This document shows positions 8,525 to 17,382 of a DNA stretch of 64,000 nucleotides, one piece after another. Below the pieces are notes generated by a model. The model had not been told where the DNA came from. It searched no databases and saw only the letters and a program-made list of their open reading frames with translations. Positions within the stretch are counted from its first letter, which is position 1; each line of letters begins with the position of its first letter. Location of the stretch: positions 18,946-82,945 of the forward strand of contig JBCBBT010000004.1 in assembly GCA_038531315.1 (NCBI GenBank). Reading direction: 5' to 3'. Both the position numbers and the translations under genes were made by a program. Source of the stretch: JAJFFW01 sp038531315 (GTDB lineage Bacteria > Pseudomonadota > Alphaproteobacteria > Caulobacterales > Parvularculaceae).

Positions 8525-8991
8525 GATGTCTTTCGCCCTTCGGGCCCGCGCGTGCCGATCATGAAAGCGCCCGCGGCCGTCGCGATGAGGTCGTTGTTTC
8601 CGGCGGATACTATTCGCCCGCTCACCGTTGCGATGGCGCGCCGCGTCCCGAGCCATTGCGTTTCACAGATTACCTCGGCGCCAACGGCTGCGTTCTTTAT
8701 GTAATCCGTGCGGAGATTGACCGTTGCGATTGGCGTCATTTCGCTCAAGGTGGTGAACACGGTCATGCCAAAAAATGAATCAAGAATGATCGTCAGCAAG
8801 CCGCCATGGACAAGTCCGTCCTTCGCCGTGAAGTCGGGCGCCAGCGTCAGCGCCATGCGCACGCGGCCCCGCGCGATCTCAATCGGTTTGGCGTTCAGGG
8901 GTTTGAGCGGCGACTGGTCGTGGCTCATCATCGAGCGCGCCATCCGCAACATGGACCCCACTTGCGGGTCGATTTCAGGCTGATCGTTCAT
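8521..8991 (-). CDS. PaaI-family thioesterase (first of pair)
   Basis: A 156-residue hotdog-fold thioesterase. The segment KDGLVHGGLLTIILDSFFG carries the HGG turn and the Asp at the start of the central helix that belongs to the active site in PaaI-type enzymes. A strand such as TVNLRTDYIKNA follows. No signal peptide, so cytosolic. Translationally coupled to the next thioesterase gene (ATGA). It follows the chorismate mutase gene on the same strand after a short gap, so the four minus-strand genes from the dehydrogenase down may be one transcript. Confidence 0.9.
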   Translation of the reverse strand: MNDQPEIDPQVGSMLRMARSMMSHDQSPLKPLNAKPIEIARGRVRMALTLAPDFTAKDGLVHGGLLTIILDSFFGMTVFTTLSEMTPIATVNLRTDYIKNAAVGAEVICETQWLGTRRAIATVSGRIVSAGNNDLIATAAGAFMIGTRGPEGRKTS

Positions 8992-9014
8992 GGGTGCGCG
9001 CGCGGCGACGGCGC

Positions 9015-9341
9015 TTAGCGGTCGCGTAGCTTTTCATCCTGATATTGAATGCCCCAGCCGATGATCGACCGCCAAAGCGCTTCAGCCATCTCCGGCGGCA
9101 TGCCGGCTTTTTCGGCGCGCTCGCGCACGCGGTCGATGACCTCGCGATTGCGCCAGGGCACCGATGATTGGGTTTCATCCTGCGCATGTTTCAGCTGCCA
9201 CATGCGATCGACATAGGCCCAACGCTCCGCAAGCCGGTCGACAACCTCGCTGTCAATGCGGTCGATCTCCATACGGACATCGTCCATGGACTGACACGCG
9301 TCCGGCGTCTTGGCGCAAGCGGTCTTCTTATCCTGCGACAT
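9015..9341 (-). CDS. Chorismate mutase (AroQ-type, small)
   Basis: A small all-helical chorismate mutase of about 108 residues converting chorismate to prephenate for Phe/Tyr synthesis. Typical features are RMEIDRIDSEVVDRLAERW-type helix 1 with the conserved Asp and Arg, and the later VPWRNREVIDRVRERA and MAEALWRSIIGWGI. The resemblance also extends to isochorismate-pyruvate lyases of the PchB type, so that activity cannot be excluded. The start is taken at the ATG at 9341 (MSQDKK); an ATG at 9347 is equally possible. Either overlaps the 3' end of the dehydrogenase gene. Confidence 0.85.
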   Translation of the reverse strand: MSQDKKTACAKTPDACQSMDDVRMEIDRIDSEVVDRLAERWAYVDRMWQLKHAQDETQSSVPWRNREVIDRVRERAEKAGMPPEMAEALWRSIIGWGIQYQDEKLRDR

Positions 9342-10374
9342 AAGCATGCCACTTCGCATAGGGACCATTGCCCAGGACAGCCGCCTGAACGTTGCGCATC
9401 GCCGCATTGGCGGCGTCTGTTGCGCGGGTGTTCGGGTGCACGGGCTGGCGGAGCGGGCGGGCGCCGGCGGGCATCGAGATCAGCGCCGCCATCGCGCGCG
9501 GCACGTCCATCGGATCCGTCGTCCGCGGCGTTGTTTGCAATCCTTCGGCAAGTTGAAGATGCGCCCCGTATTGCTCCGTCACCGCCTTATTCGTTCGGCT
9601 CACCAGTTCGTCAAAGTAACGCTTGCCGTTATCCCAGATTTGCGTCGGATAACCGCCGGGCTCAATGATCGTCGCATCGACGCCAAATGGCGCCAGCTCA
9701 TAGGCCTGGGCTTCGAACATCGCTTCGAGCCCAAATTTCGTTGCGCAGTACATCCCGATATTCGGCAGGATCAACCGGCCGAGCTGAGACGACACATGAA
9801 TGAGGTAGCCTTCGCCGCGCGCACGCATCTTCGGCAAGACCGCCTTGGCCATCCGGTGATAGCCGAAAAGATTGGTCTCAAAATGTGCGGCGAGCGCTTC
9901 CTCGTCGTGCATTTCGATGGGGCCCGCGATGGCGATCCCGGCGTTATTGATCAGTACGTCAAGCGGTCCGCCGGCGATCTTGTGCGCTTTTGCGGCCCCG
10001 CTGGCGACGAGGTCGGGCTGGGTCACGTCGATCTCGATCACCGACAGGTCGAGTTTCTCGTCCGACGCCGTATCCGCCAGAGACTGCGCCTCGGGGCGCT
10101 TGCCGCCGTCGAAGTTGCGCATTGAGGCGATGACCCTGGCCCCGTTGCGCGCAAGATGAAGACTGGCGAGCCGGCCAAACCCTGAGCTGGCGCCGGTGAT
10201 CAAAATGGATTTGCCTTCAACGTTGACGGCTTTCTCGTCCGCTTCGTTTGCGCCAACTGCTTGCGTTGCGACGCTGGCGGCGGCGACGGCCGATGCGCCG
10301 GCCAGCAGCTCTCGCCGAGTTGGGCTCGCGCTGTGGGGCGCTCGTATGCCGGTCCCGTTACTGTTGTCTGTCAT
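9328..10374 (-). CDS. Tat-exported short-chain dehydrogenase/reductase
   Basis: A 348-residue classical SDR. The Rossmann nucleotide motif is TGASSGFG near residue 60, NNAG is near 140, and the catalytic tetrad is visible as Ser in VSSQLG and YCATK with Tyr and Lys. It carries an N-terminal twin-arginine leader: SPTRRELLAG followed by a hydrophobic Ala-rich stretch ending near residue 42. This predicts export of a folded, cofactor-loaded enzyme to the periplasm, which is unusual for SDRs. GGAGG lies just before the ATG. Substrate unknown. The stop lies inside the start of the chorismate mutase gene. Confidence 0.88.
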   Translation of the reverse strand: MTDNSNGTGIRAPHSASPTRRELLAGASAVAAASVATQAVGANEADEKAVNVEGKSILITGASSGFGRLASLHLARNGARVIASMRNFDGGKRPEAQSLADTASDEKLDLSVIEIDVTQPDLVASGAAKAHKIAGGPLDVLINNAGIAIAGPIEMHDEEALAAHFETNLFGYHRMAKAVLPKMRARGEGYLIHVSSQLGRLILPNIGMYCATKFGLEAMFEAQAYELAPFGVDATIIEPGGYPTQIWDNGKRYFDELVSRTNKAVTEQYGAHLQLAEGLQTTPRTTDPMDVPRAMAALISMPAGARPLRQPVHPNTRATDAANAAMRNVQAAVLGNGPYAKWHAYVAG

Positions 10375-10485
10375 GCCAATAACCTCCGCTGTCGTCCGCT
10401 CGCCGCGTTTGTGACGGGCGCGCCGCTACAAAGTATGGCCCGCCCGCCGGGCTAAAGCCAGCACATGGCGCAGATGCGCCCCCCT

Positions 10486-12387
10486 TCAGGAAGCCTCGCC
10501 CGCCATGCTTTCGGCGCGCGCCGTCTCAAAGGCTTCCATGGCCGCGAGCCATTCTTCTTCCGTCTTTGTGATCGCGTTGGTCAATGCGGCGCGTTCTTTC
10601 TGAAGCTTTGTGGCCCGCTGAATATTGGTCTCATAAAGGCCAGGTTCGGCGAGCGCCGCGTCGAGACGTTCAAGGACCGCGTTGAGTTCATCAAGTTTGC
10701 GCTCAGCGCTTTGGGCTTTCTTCTTTAACGGGCTAATCGCCTCGCGCGCCGCCGCAGCGCGTTTTCGTTCCGCCAGTTGCGGCGAAGCGTTCGCAGCCGG
10801 GGTGTTTTTCGACGGCGCCGTCTTGCCGGCGTCGAGCACCAGTGCGCGATAATCGTCAAGGTCGCCGCTATAAGGCGCTGCGGCGCCGTCCTTGACAAGC
10901 CACAACCGGTCCGCCGTCGCCGCCGCGAGGTGGGCGTCGTGGGTGATCATGATGACCGCACCCTTGTAGTCGTTCAGCGCCAGCGCCAGCGCCTCGCGGC
11001 TGTCGATATCGAGGTGATTGGTGGGCTCATCGAGGATGATAAGGTGCGGGCCATTGAAAGTAATCAGCCCCAGGAGAAGCCGCGCTTTTTCGCCCCCGGA
11101 AAGATTGGCGATTTTCGTATCCGCCTTGTCAGGACCAAATCCGAGTTGCGCCGTTGCGGCGCGGATTTCCGCCTCCGTCCCGTCAGGCATCAGCGCCTTG
11201 ACGTGGTCATAAGGCGTTTTTTGCGTTTGGAGTTCGTCGACCTGATGTTGCGAAAAATAGGCGATATCGAGCTTTTTGTGCTTGTAGACATTGCCTTGCA
11301 GCGGCCTCAGCCGTCCCGAAATCGCTTTCACAAGCGTCGACTTTCCTTCGCCGTTCGGCCCCAGAATGACAATGCGGTCGTCCTGATCAATCCGTAAGGT
11401 GACATTACGGAGAACCGGCGCGCCGGGCGCATACCCAAGGTCGGTTTCAACCACGCGGACGATCGGCGGCGCCATCGGGCGTGGGTTTTTAAAGTCGAAA
11501 GGCGTAACGCGCTCATCGATGGGCGCAGCGACCGAGCGCATTTTCTCAAGCGCTTTCACACGGCTCTGGGCTTGCTTGGCTTTAGAGGCCTTGGCGCGGA
11601 ACCGGTCGACGAAAGCCTGCATGTGCCGGCGTTGAGCCTCTTGTTTTGAACGAAAGGCGAGCGCTTGTGCGCGCGTCTCGGCGCGCCGTTTTTCGAAGGT
11701 GTCGTAGTCGCCCGTGTGCACGCTCAGCTTTTTCGCCTCGAGGGAGACGATGTGCGTGACGCACCGATTGAGGAAGTCACGATCGTGGCTGACGATCAGA
11801 CAGGTATAAGGGTAACGGCGAATATAGTTTTCCAACCAGATCGCGCCTTCAATATCGAGATAGTTTGTCGGCTCATCGAGCAGCAACAGGTCCGGTGCGG
11901 AAAACAAAACGCCCGCTAGCGCGACGCGCATGCGCCAGCCGCCCGAAAACTCATGGCACTTGCGTTGCTGATCGTCGGCGTCGAAGCCAAGGCCCGCAAG
12001 GATAAAAGCGGCGCGCGCTTCGGCCGTATGCGCATCAATATCGGCGAGGCGTGTATGGATTTGCGCGATCCGTTCTGGGTTTTGCGCTGTTTCCGCTTCA
12101 CAAAGAAGTTGCGTCCTTTCGGCGTCGTTGGCGAGAACCGTTTCAAGCAGCGTTTCATCGCTCGCCGGCGCTTCCTGTTCCACGCAGCCGAGGCGGCGGT
12201 TTTTCCGGAGTGAAATCTCACCGGCGTCCGGATTAATCTCGCCGCGAATAAGCCGAAGCAAGGTTGATTTGCCGGCGCCGTTACGGCCGACAAAGCCGGC
12301 TTTCCATCCTTCCGAGATCGCCGCTGTCGCCTGATCGAGCAGCATGCGCCCTTCAATGCGGTACGTCAGATCGTTGATGTGAAGCAT
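10486..12387 (-). CDS. ABC-F family ATP-binding protein (YheS/Uup-like)
   Basis: A 633-residue soluble tandem ABC ATPase of the ABC-F class; members act on ribosomes rather than as transporters. Both halves carry Walker A (GRNGAGKST near residue 35, GPNGEGKST near 345), ABC signatures (FSGGWRMRVALA and LSGGEKARLLLG), and Walker B followed by DEPTNYLD and DEPTNHLD. No membrane segments. A charged linker of about 70-80 residues joins the halves, and a coiled-coil C-terminal extension rich in Lys/Glu/Ala is present, as in YheS and Uup. Its exact ribosomal role cannot be read from sequence. Confidence 0.94.
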   Translation of the reverse strand: MLHINDLTYRIEGRMLLDQATAAISEGWKAGFVGRNGAGKSTLLRLIRGEINPDAGEISLRKNRRLGCVEQEAPASDETLLETVLANDAERTQLLCEAETAQNPERIAQIHTRLADIDAHTAEARAAFILAGLGFDADDQQRKCHEFSGGWRMRVALAGVLFSAPDLLLLDEPTNYLDIEGAIWLENYIRRYPYTCLIVSHDRDFLNRCVTHIVSLEAKKLSVHTGDYDTFEKRRAETRAQALAFRSKQEAQRRHMQAFVDRFRAKASKAKQAQSRVKALEKMRSVAAPIDERVTPFDFKNPRPMAPPIVRVVETDLGYAPGAPVLRNVTLRIDQDDRIVILGPNGEGKSTLVKAISGRLRPLQGNVYKHKKLDIAYFSQHQVDELQTQKTPYDHVKALMPDGTEAEIRAATAQLGFGPDKADTKIANLSGGEKARLLLGLITFNGPHLIILDEPTNHLDIDSREALALALNDYKGAVIMITHDAHLAAATADRLWLVKDGAAAPYSGDLDDYRALVLDAGKTAPSKNTPAANASPQLAERKRAAAAREAISPLKKKAQSAERKLDELNAVLERLDAALAEPGLYETNIQRATKLQKERAALTNAITKTEEEWLAAMEAFETARAESMAGEAS

Positions 12388-12619
12388 AAGCGTGTGGACA
12401 GGTGGAAGCGGGAACGGATTTGCTTATTGCCCAAGGTTTGAGACGGGCGCAAGCGGCGGCGACGTAATCGGCTGTCGGCCTGTCAAGGGTTTTATGCTGT
12501 TTGGCGCCTGCAACAAATGCGCATGAAATAACCCGGGAAATAAAGACTTTTTCTACTGCGCTTCTATTGAAAATCAGGTCCCTGTTAACCATGTCTTCGT
12601 CAAAAGAAACGGAGAGAAT

Positions 12620-13846
12620 ATGAACGCAACAGGGGCAGTGCGTCCGGTCGGGGCGCTGTTTAGAGGGCTTTCGAAAAATATGAAGCGGACGTCGGGCGCA
12701 GGGACGCGCGCCGGTGCAACCGCAAAGAAAGCTGGTGCGGAGGCCGCTGGAAAAGCCTTGGCCGGCGCTCTTTCACAAGACGAAACGCTGCGCGAAGAAG
12801 TTGCGAGTTTTAAGCCGCAGGGCATTGAAACGTTTTTGTTCAAACAATTGCCTCGGCCGCGGTTGACCGAGATGTCGGCGTCCGATCTCGGTATTGACGA
12901 TGCGGAAGAATACGCCCGGCAGTCGTCGCTTTTTTATGACTTTGATTTCCCGCTATTCGCCCGCGGCGACTTTTTCTATGAGGAAGTCGAAGAAGACTTC
13001 CTCAATCAGGCGCTCGGTAAAGAGAACAAAAGTGTCGACAGGCGTTTTCTCGACGTGATGACATTATTTCGTCAAACGTTGAACCAAAACACGCGCGCCC
13101 TCCTGATGATCTGGATGCCCCTTGTGTTCACCGCCGCCATGATGGCGGGCGCTGTGCTTTCGTCCAGCGAAATCGCGATCGCGGTATTGGCCTCGTTTGG
13201 CTTCGGATCGGAATTGGCGATGCGCGGGGCGCTGTTCCTCAGTGCCATGCTGGCGGGGTTTGGCTTCGTATTCCTGCTTTTCAGCTGGCCTTTTAAAGTG
13301 GTCCAACAGCGAAACTTGATGAACCTCGACAATTACATCACGTCGAAGTTTGCGCGCATCAATCACAATTTTCAGGTGGCCAAACGCCGTGCGCTGAATG
13401 TTGAACGCGACAAGAGGATGTCGCAACGCGATGATTTGAAAGCCGAAGCCGGGTCGTGGACGCTCTCTTATCACTGGTTTGCGATGCGGCTTTTTCTGTG
13501 CGAGCTGGTGATCCGTAACAAGTTCTATCAGGTGCGCCGCAACACGACGCTCTATTGGGCCGGCGGCGTATTCTTCGCCCTCAGCGGTCTCGCGGCGGTG
13601 CTGACGGGAGCGGCCCTCTACGGGGCGCCTGCGCAGCTGGTGATTGCCATGGGCGTCGCCGGGGCCTTGTCCCTCATCGCGATTGCCAGCGTCCTGTCGC
13701 GGGTCGCTGCGATGATGTTCCGCGTCGTTGAGGCCCACGAATGGAGCCGTTTCCACCTCGTGCGCCTCAACAACACGATCAGCGACCATGTGGCCGAGGA
13801 CAAAGTGCAGATCGTCACTTTCCGCGATCGCAACCGGTTTGAATAG
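12620..13846 (+). CDS. Unrecognised four-helix membrane protein
   Basis: I do not recognise the family of this 408-residue protein. The first ~50 residues are basic and Ala/Gly-rich, followed by an acidic, Phe-rich soluble stretch (about 95-135) with several Tyr/Phe-Asp repeats. Predicted membrane helices lie at about 160-190, 204-224, 311-333 and 338-360. A basic cytoplasmic loop between helices 2 and 3 contains KRRALNVERDKRMSQRDD. The C-terminal tail is soluble and charged. A GGAGAG site precedes the ATG. It is divergent from the ABC-F gene and precedes ndk by 79 bases. No catalytic motif is visible. Confidence 0.8.
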   Translation: MNATGAVRPVGALFRGLSKNMKRTSGAGTRAGATAKKAGAEAAGKALAGALSQDETLREEVASFKPQGIETFLFKQLPRPRLTEMSASDLGIDDAEEYARQSSLFYDFDFPLFARGDFFYEEVEEDFLNQALGKENKSVDRRFLDVMTLFRQTLNQNTRALLMIWMPLVFTAAMMAGAVLSSSEIAIAVLASFGFGSELAMRGALFLSAMLAGFGFVFLLFSWPFKVVQQRNLMNLDNYITSKFARINHNFQVAKRRALNVERDKRMSQRDDLKAEAGSWTLSYHWFAMRLFLCELVIRNKFYQVRRNTTLYWAGGVFFALSGLAAVLTGAALYGAPAQLVIAMGVAGALSLIAIASVLSRVAAMMFRVVEAHEWSRFHLVRLNNTISDHVAEDKVQIVTFRDRNRFE

Positions 13847-13925
13847 GTTGGCGCTTTACCTCGTCCCCAAGCGTTGCTAAACCCCCGGCCAATTCAGGAT
13901 TTTCCACAGATTAGAGGATCGACCC

Positions 13926-14348
13926 ATGGCGCTCGAACGCACATTTTCAATCATTAAACCGGACGCGACCCGTCGCAATCTTGTCGGTAAGGTTATCGCG
14001 AAGCTGGAAGAGGGCGGCCTGCGTGTTGTGGCGTCAAAGCGCATCCATATGACCCGCGAACAGGCCGAAGGCTTCTATGCGGTCCACAAGGACCGGCCGT
14101 TTTTCGGCGAGCTTGTCGATTTCATGATTTCAGGTCCGGTTGTCGTCCAGGTGCTGGAAGGCGAGGACGCCATTGCGCGCAACCGTGCGATTATGGGCGC
14201 GACGAACCCCGCCGAAGCCGAGCCCGGGACCATCCGCGCGGAATTTGCTGAATCGATCGGTGAGAATTCCGTTCATGGCTCTGACGGTCCGGACACGGCG
14301 AAAGATGAGATCGCGTATTTCTTTTCCGACGATGAAATCGTCGGCTAA
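13926..14348 (+). CDS. ndk: Nucleoside diphosphate kinase
   Basis: A 140-residue enzyme that balances (d)NTP pools by a ping-pong phosphotransfer through a histidine. The sequence begins ALERTFSIIKPDATRRN, the family hallmark. The phospho-histidine lies in NSVHGSD near residue 117, and the nucleotide-binding RPFFGELVDFM segment is intact. An AGAGGA precedes the ATG. Normal length and no anomalies. Confidence 0.98.
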   Translation: MALERTFSIIKPDATRRNLVGKVIAKLEEGGLRVVASKRIHMTREQAEGFYAVHKDRPFFGELVDFMISGPVVVQVLEGEDAIARNRAIMGATNPAEAEPGTIRAEFAESIGENSVHGSDGPDTAKDEIAYFFSDDEIVG

Positions 14349-14374
14349 GGAATATCCGCGCGCCGTCTTTTGAG

Positions 14375-14788
14375 ATGACTGGCAATATCGCAATCGACAC
14401 GGCGATCTCCCTCGCGGGGATCGCCTTTTTATTGGCGCTTTGCCGCGCGCTTCTCGGGCGCCGCGACGCGGCGGTGACGCGTGAAAGTGCGGCGGCCAGG
14501 CTTGAAATTGACGAGCCGAATTTCGTTGTATCGGCGTGGCTGATCGACGCCCGCAACCGCGCCGCCGCCGCGCTTGGCCGCGGCGAGGCGTGTTTCGTCT
14601 TCGCCATGGGCGACAAACTGGCCTCCCGGCGCGCAACCTCATTTGATGTCTCCTTTTCCGGCGAGGACGTGCGTGTCATCCTCAAGGCCGACACGGTGCG
14701 ACCGCTTGTCCTGACCGCTGAAACCGGCGAGGAAGCCGCCGAATGGGCTCGCCGTCTGCGGGGGCTTTCTGCTATAGAAAACCCATGA
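14375..14788 (+). CDS. Hypothetical membrane-anchored protein
   Basis: A 137-residue protein without a family I recognise. One hydrophobic segment at about residues 5-25 is followed by an Arg-rich stretch and a soluble alpha/beta-looking domain with several Val/Leu strands. Its TGA overlaps the ATG of the hydroxylase gene downstream (ATGA at 14785-14788), so the two are translated together, suggesting a shared function. It lies only 26 bases after ndk. Confidence 0.7.
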   Translation: MTGNIAIDTAISLAGIAFLLALCRALLGRRDAAVTRESAAARLEIDEPNFVVSAWLIDARNRAAAALGRGEACFVFAMGDKLASRRATSFDVSFSGEDVRVILKADTVRPLVLTAETGEEAAEWARRLRGLSAIENP

Positions 14789-15720
14789 GTTTTCCAGACG
14801 TCGTCGCCTACGCCGTTCCGGCTTTTATCCTCCTCATCGTTGCGGAGATCGCGGCGGTGCGTTTCGGTAAGCGCGGCGACTACGAGACGAGAGATAGCGC
14901 TGCCAGCCTGATCATGGGGCTGGGCAGTCAGATCGCGCCGCTTTTCGGCGGCGCCGCCGTGGTCGGCGCCGCCTTCACCTTCGCCTACCAGTTCAGAGTG
15001 TTCGAAATCCCGAATGTTTGGTGGGCGGTCGTTCTTTGTTTCGTCCTCGACGATTTGCGTTATTACTGGTGGCACAGGATCAGCCATGAACGTCGATGGT
15101 TCTGGGCGAGCCACGTCATTCACCATTCCTCCCAGCACTACAATCTGACAACCGCGCTGCGCCAGACATGGACGGGGTCCATCCTTGGGGCGCTCGTCTT
15201 TAAGACGCCGCTTGTTTTATTGGGCTTTCATCCGCTGATGGTGATTTTTGTCGGCGGCGTTAATCTGGTTTACCAATTCTGGATCCATACGGAACAAATT
15301 GACCGGCTCGGCCCATTTGAAAGCGTCTTCAACACGCCGAGCCATCACCGCGTTCACCATGCGACAAATCCGCGATACCTCGACGCGAATTACGCGGGAA
15401 CCCTGATCATCTGGGATCGCATGTTTGGCACTTTCGTGCGCGAACAAGACTCAGAACAGCCCCAATACGGGATCATCAAAAATCTTGGAACGTTTAATCC
15501 GCTGGTGATCGCGTTTCACGAGTGGATTGGGATCGCCCGCGATCTCGCGTCGGCCAAATCGCTGAAAGAAATCGCCGGCTATACGTTCGGGCCGCCGGGT
15601 TGGTCGCCGGACGGATCGCGCTTGACCTCCGCGCAGATCAAAGCCCGTTGGCGTGAGAGGCCCGAAAAGGCCGCCGAGGCCCCGTCGGGCGAGGACTGCG
15701 CGCTACAGGCCGCAGAATAG
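14785..15720 (+). CDS. Sterol desaturase / fatty acid hydroxylase superfamily protein
   Basis: An integral-membrane di-iron oxygenase-like protein of 311 residues. The histidine clusters expected to bind iron are all present: HRISHE near residue 98, HVIHHSSQHYN near 112-122, and HRVHHATN near 190. Several hydrophobic helices surround them. Such enzymes hydroxylate or desaturate lipids; the actual substrate cannot be inferred. A longer frame starts at 14743, but the coupled ATG at 14785 is preferred. The small membrane-anchored gene upstream overlaps it by four bases. Confidence 0.92.
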   Translation: MSFPDVVAYAVPAFILLIVAEIAAVRFGKRGDYETRDSAASLIMGLGSQIAPLFGGAAVVGAAFTFAYQFRVFEIPNVWWAVVLCFVLDDLRYYWWHRISHERRWFWASHVIHHSSQHYNLTTALRQTWTGSILGALVFKTPLVLLGFHPLMVIFVGGVNLVYQFWIHTEQIDRLGPFESVFNTPSHHRVHHATNPRYLDANYAGTLIIWDRMFGTFVREQDSEQPQYGIIKNLGTFNPLVIAFHEWIGIARDLASAKSLKEIAGYTFGPPGWSPDGSRLTSAQIKARWRERPEKAAEAPSGEDCALQAAE

Positions 15721-15898
15721 GCGCGCGCCGCGACACGCGCCGTCAAGCCTTTCCAAAACGTAATAGATTGGCCGCTATTTGGTCACGCTTGCCCTCACGA
15801 GACCTTGATCAGATCAAAATGGCGCCGCGCTCCTTCGCTCCTATATCCGCTCCCGAGGAGAGAGAAAGTTCCGGGAGAGATACAGAGGAGAGTGAGTT

Positions 15899-16432
15899 AT
15901 GACGCGTACAACGGTGATTTCATTTCTGGCGCTGACATTTGGCATTGGCGGCGCGCTAGCCGCCGGCGTCGGCCTGCAGGACGACGCTGACGCCTACACG
16001 GTGAGCGCGGCTTCCGTCGGTAAGAACGGCGCGGAACACAACGCCGCTTACTTGTTTCAGCGTGCAGACATCAATGACGACGGCGCCCTTGATGCGGATG
16101 AATATGCCAGTCTCGCGATTGTCACCGCTGAGCTGTCCCGCCTTAACGGGTTTGTGGCTGTCGAAACCGAAGGCGGGCTTGTCACCGCTGCGCTGCCGGC
16201 TGATTACGACGCGGGCCTTTCGCGGACGGCGCGGGCGGAAATTAGCGCTCTGTCGCGCCAGGAATTTTACCGCGCTGTCGGCGACGATGATCTCTTGGAC
16301 GCGGCTGAATTTCTTGACCTTGAAAACGCACGCTTTGAGCGCGCGGACCGCAATGGCGACCAGAAGCTGACCCGCAATGAACTGGTCGCCTTCGCGGCCG
16401 ATACAGCCCGGTTGAAGCGCAACGCGGCCTGA
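15899..16432 (+). CDS. Exported EF-hand calcium-binding protein
   Basis: A 177-residue secreted protein with an N-terminal signal peptide (about residues 1-22). Two canonical EF-hand loops are visible: D57-E68 (DINDDGALDADE) and D150-E161 (DRNGDQKLTRNE). A degenerate acidic loop lies near 128-137. It probably binds Ca2+ in the periplasm or outside the cell. GAGAG-rich sequence precedes the ATG. It is convergent with the DUF1295 gene, only eight bases away, with no clear terminator between them. Confidence 0.85.
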   Translation: MTRTTVISFLALTFGIGGALAAGVGLQDDADAYTVSAASVGKNGAEHNAAYLFQRADINDDGALDADEYASLAIVTAELSRLNGFVAVETEGGLVTAALPADYDAGLSRTARAEISALSRQEFYRAVGDDDLLDAAEFLDLENARFERADRNGDQKLTRNELVAFAADTARLKRNAA

Positions 16433-16440
16433 CGCTCGCT

Positions 16441-17259
16441 TCAGGTCGAGGCTGGAACGCGCTTATCATCCTTGCGCGGCGGCAGGGGAATAAATCCGCT
16501 TACGCGCTTTTTGTAGTCAGCGTATTCCGGATATTTCTTCTCCATCGATCGCTCAAGCAGCGCTTTGCCTGAAACGTTATAGAGAAAATACGTCATCACG
16601 ATCGGGCTCAGAAGCGTCGCCCAGCCGAACGGCGCTTCGAGCGCGATCATCGTCAATCCGCTCCAGACGGCGGCGTCGCCAAAATAGTTGGGGTGGCGTG
16701 TATACGCCCAAAGACCGCTGGTCATCAATTTGCCTTTGTTGGCCGCGTCCGACTTGAAACGGCGTAATTGCCAATCGCCGACCGTTTCGAACCCGAGACC
16801 CACAAAGAAGATCGCAACACCAAGATAGGCGAGGAGGCCAAGCCCCGGGCCGCCAAACTGCCCGAGCTGCGTCGGCAGAGATACAAACCACGCGATCGCG
16901 CATTGCAGCCAGAAAACAAAGACAAGCGACCAGCGCGCGAACGCCGCATCTGAGCCCTGCTTTTCGCGCATTTTGACATACCGGAAATCTTCGCCGTGAC
17001 CGAGATTGCGTGCGCCGAGATAAACGCCCAGCCGCAACGCCCATAGACAGACGAGCGCCGTCAGAACAAGCGCACGCGGATCGGCGCCGTCTGTGCGCAA
17101 AAAAGTCAACAAGCCCGGGAGCGCGCAGGCCGGCCCCCAGGCGATATCGACGATACTCGCGTCTTTGATGCGCACGCTGATCGCCCACAACACCGTCATG
17201 GCCAGAGCGAGGATCGCTAGATTTGAAAATACCAGACCGGCGAGAGCGCTAGCTGACAT
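16441..17259 (-). CDS. DUF1295 / steroid 5-alpha-reductase-like membrane protein
   Basis: A 272-residue polytopic protein of the DUF1295 family. The C-terminal signature is clear: GLWAYTRHPNYFGDAAVWSG, then LLERSMEKKYPEYADYKKR, shared with isoprenylcysteine methyltransferases and 3-oxo-5-alpha-steroid dehydrogenases. About six hydrophobic helices. It may reduce or methylate a membrane lipid; with a sterol-desaturase-like gene nearby, a lipid-modifying role is plausible but inferred. The ATG lies about 120 bases from the divergent nitroreductase gene. Confidence 0.9.
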   Translation of the reverse strand: MSASALAGLVFSNLAILALAMTVLWAISVRIKDASIVDIAWGPACALPGLLTFLRTDGADPRALVLTALVCLWALRLGVYLGARNLGHGEDFRYVKMREKQGSDAAFARWSLVFVFWLQCAIAWFVSLPTQLGQFGGPGLGLLAYLGVAIFFVGLGFETVGDWQLRRFKSDAANKGKLMTSGLWAYTRHPNYFGDAAVWSGLTMIALEAPFGWATLLSPIVMTYFLYNVSGKALLERSMEKKYPEYADYKKRVSGFIPLPPRKDDKRVPAST

Positions 17260-17382
17260 ATTGAATGTTCCTTCCTGGGCGTAAGGGCGAGGAGGCCGCC
17301 GTTTAGCGTAGCGCTATTGCGCCGTTTTTGCGACTGCCTCATACACGTCGCCATTGCGCCAATCTGTAGTCAGGAGCATTTC

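Noticed and set aside
15805..15817. TTGATCAGATCAA resembling an FNR/FixK box before the EF-hand gene
   Set aside because: The FNR/FixK consensus has four bases between TTGAT and ATCAA; here there are three, and the gene has no obvious oxygen link. Probably a chance palindrome.
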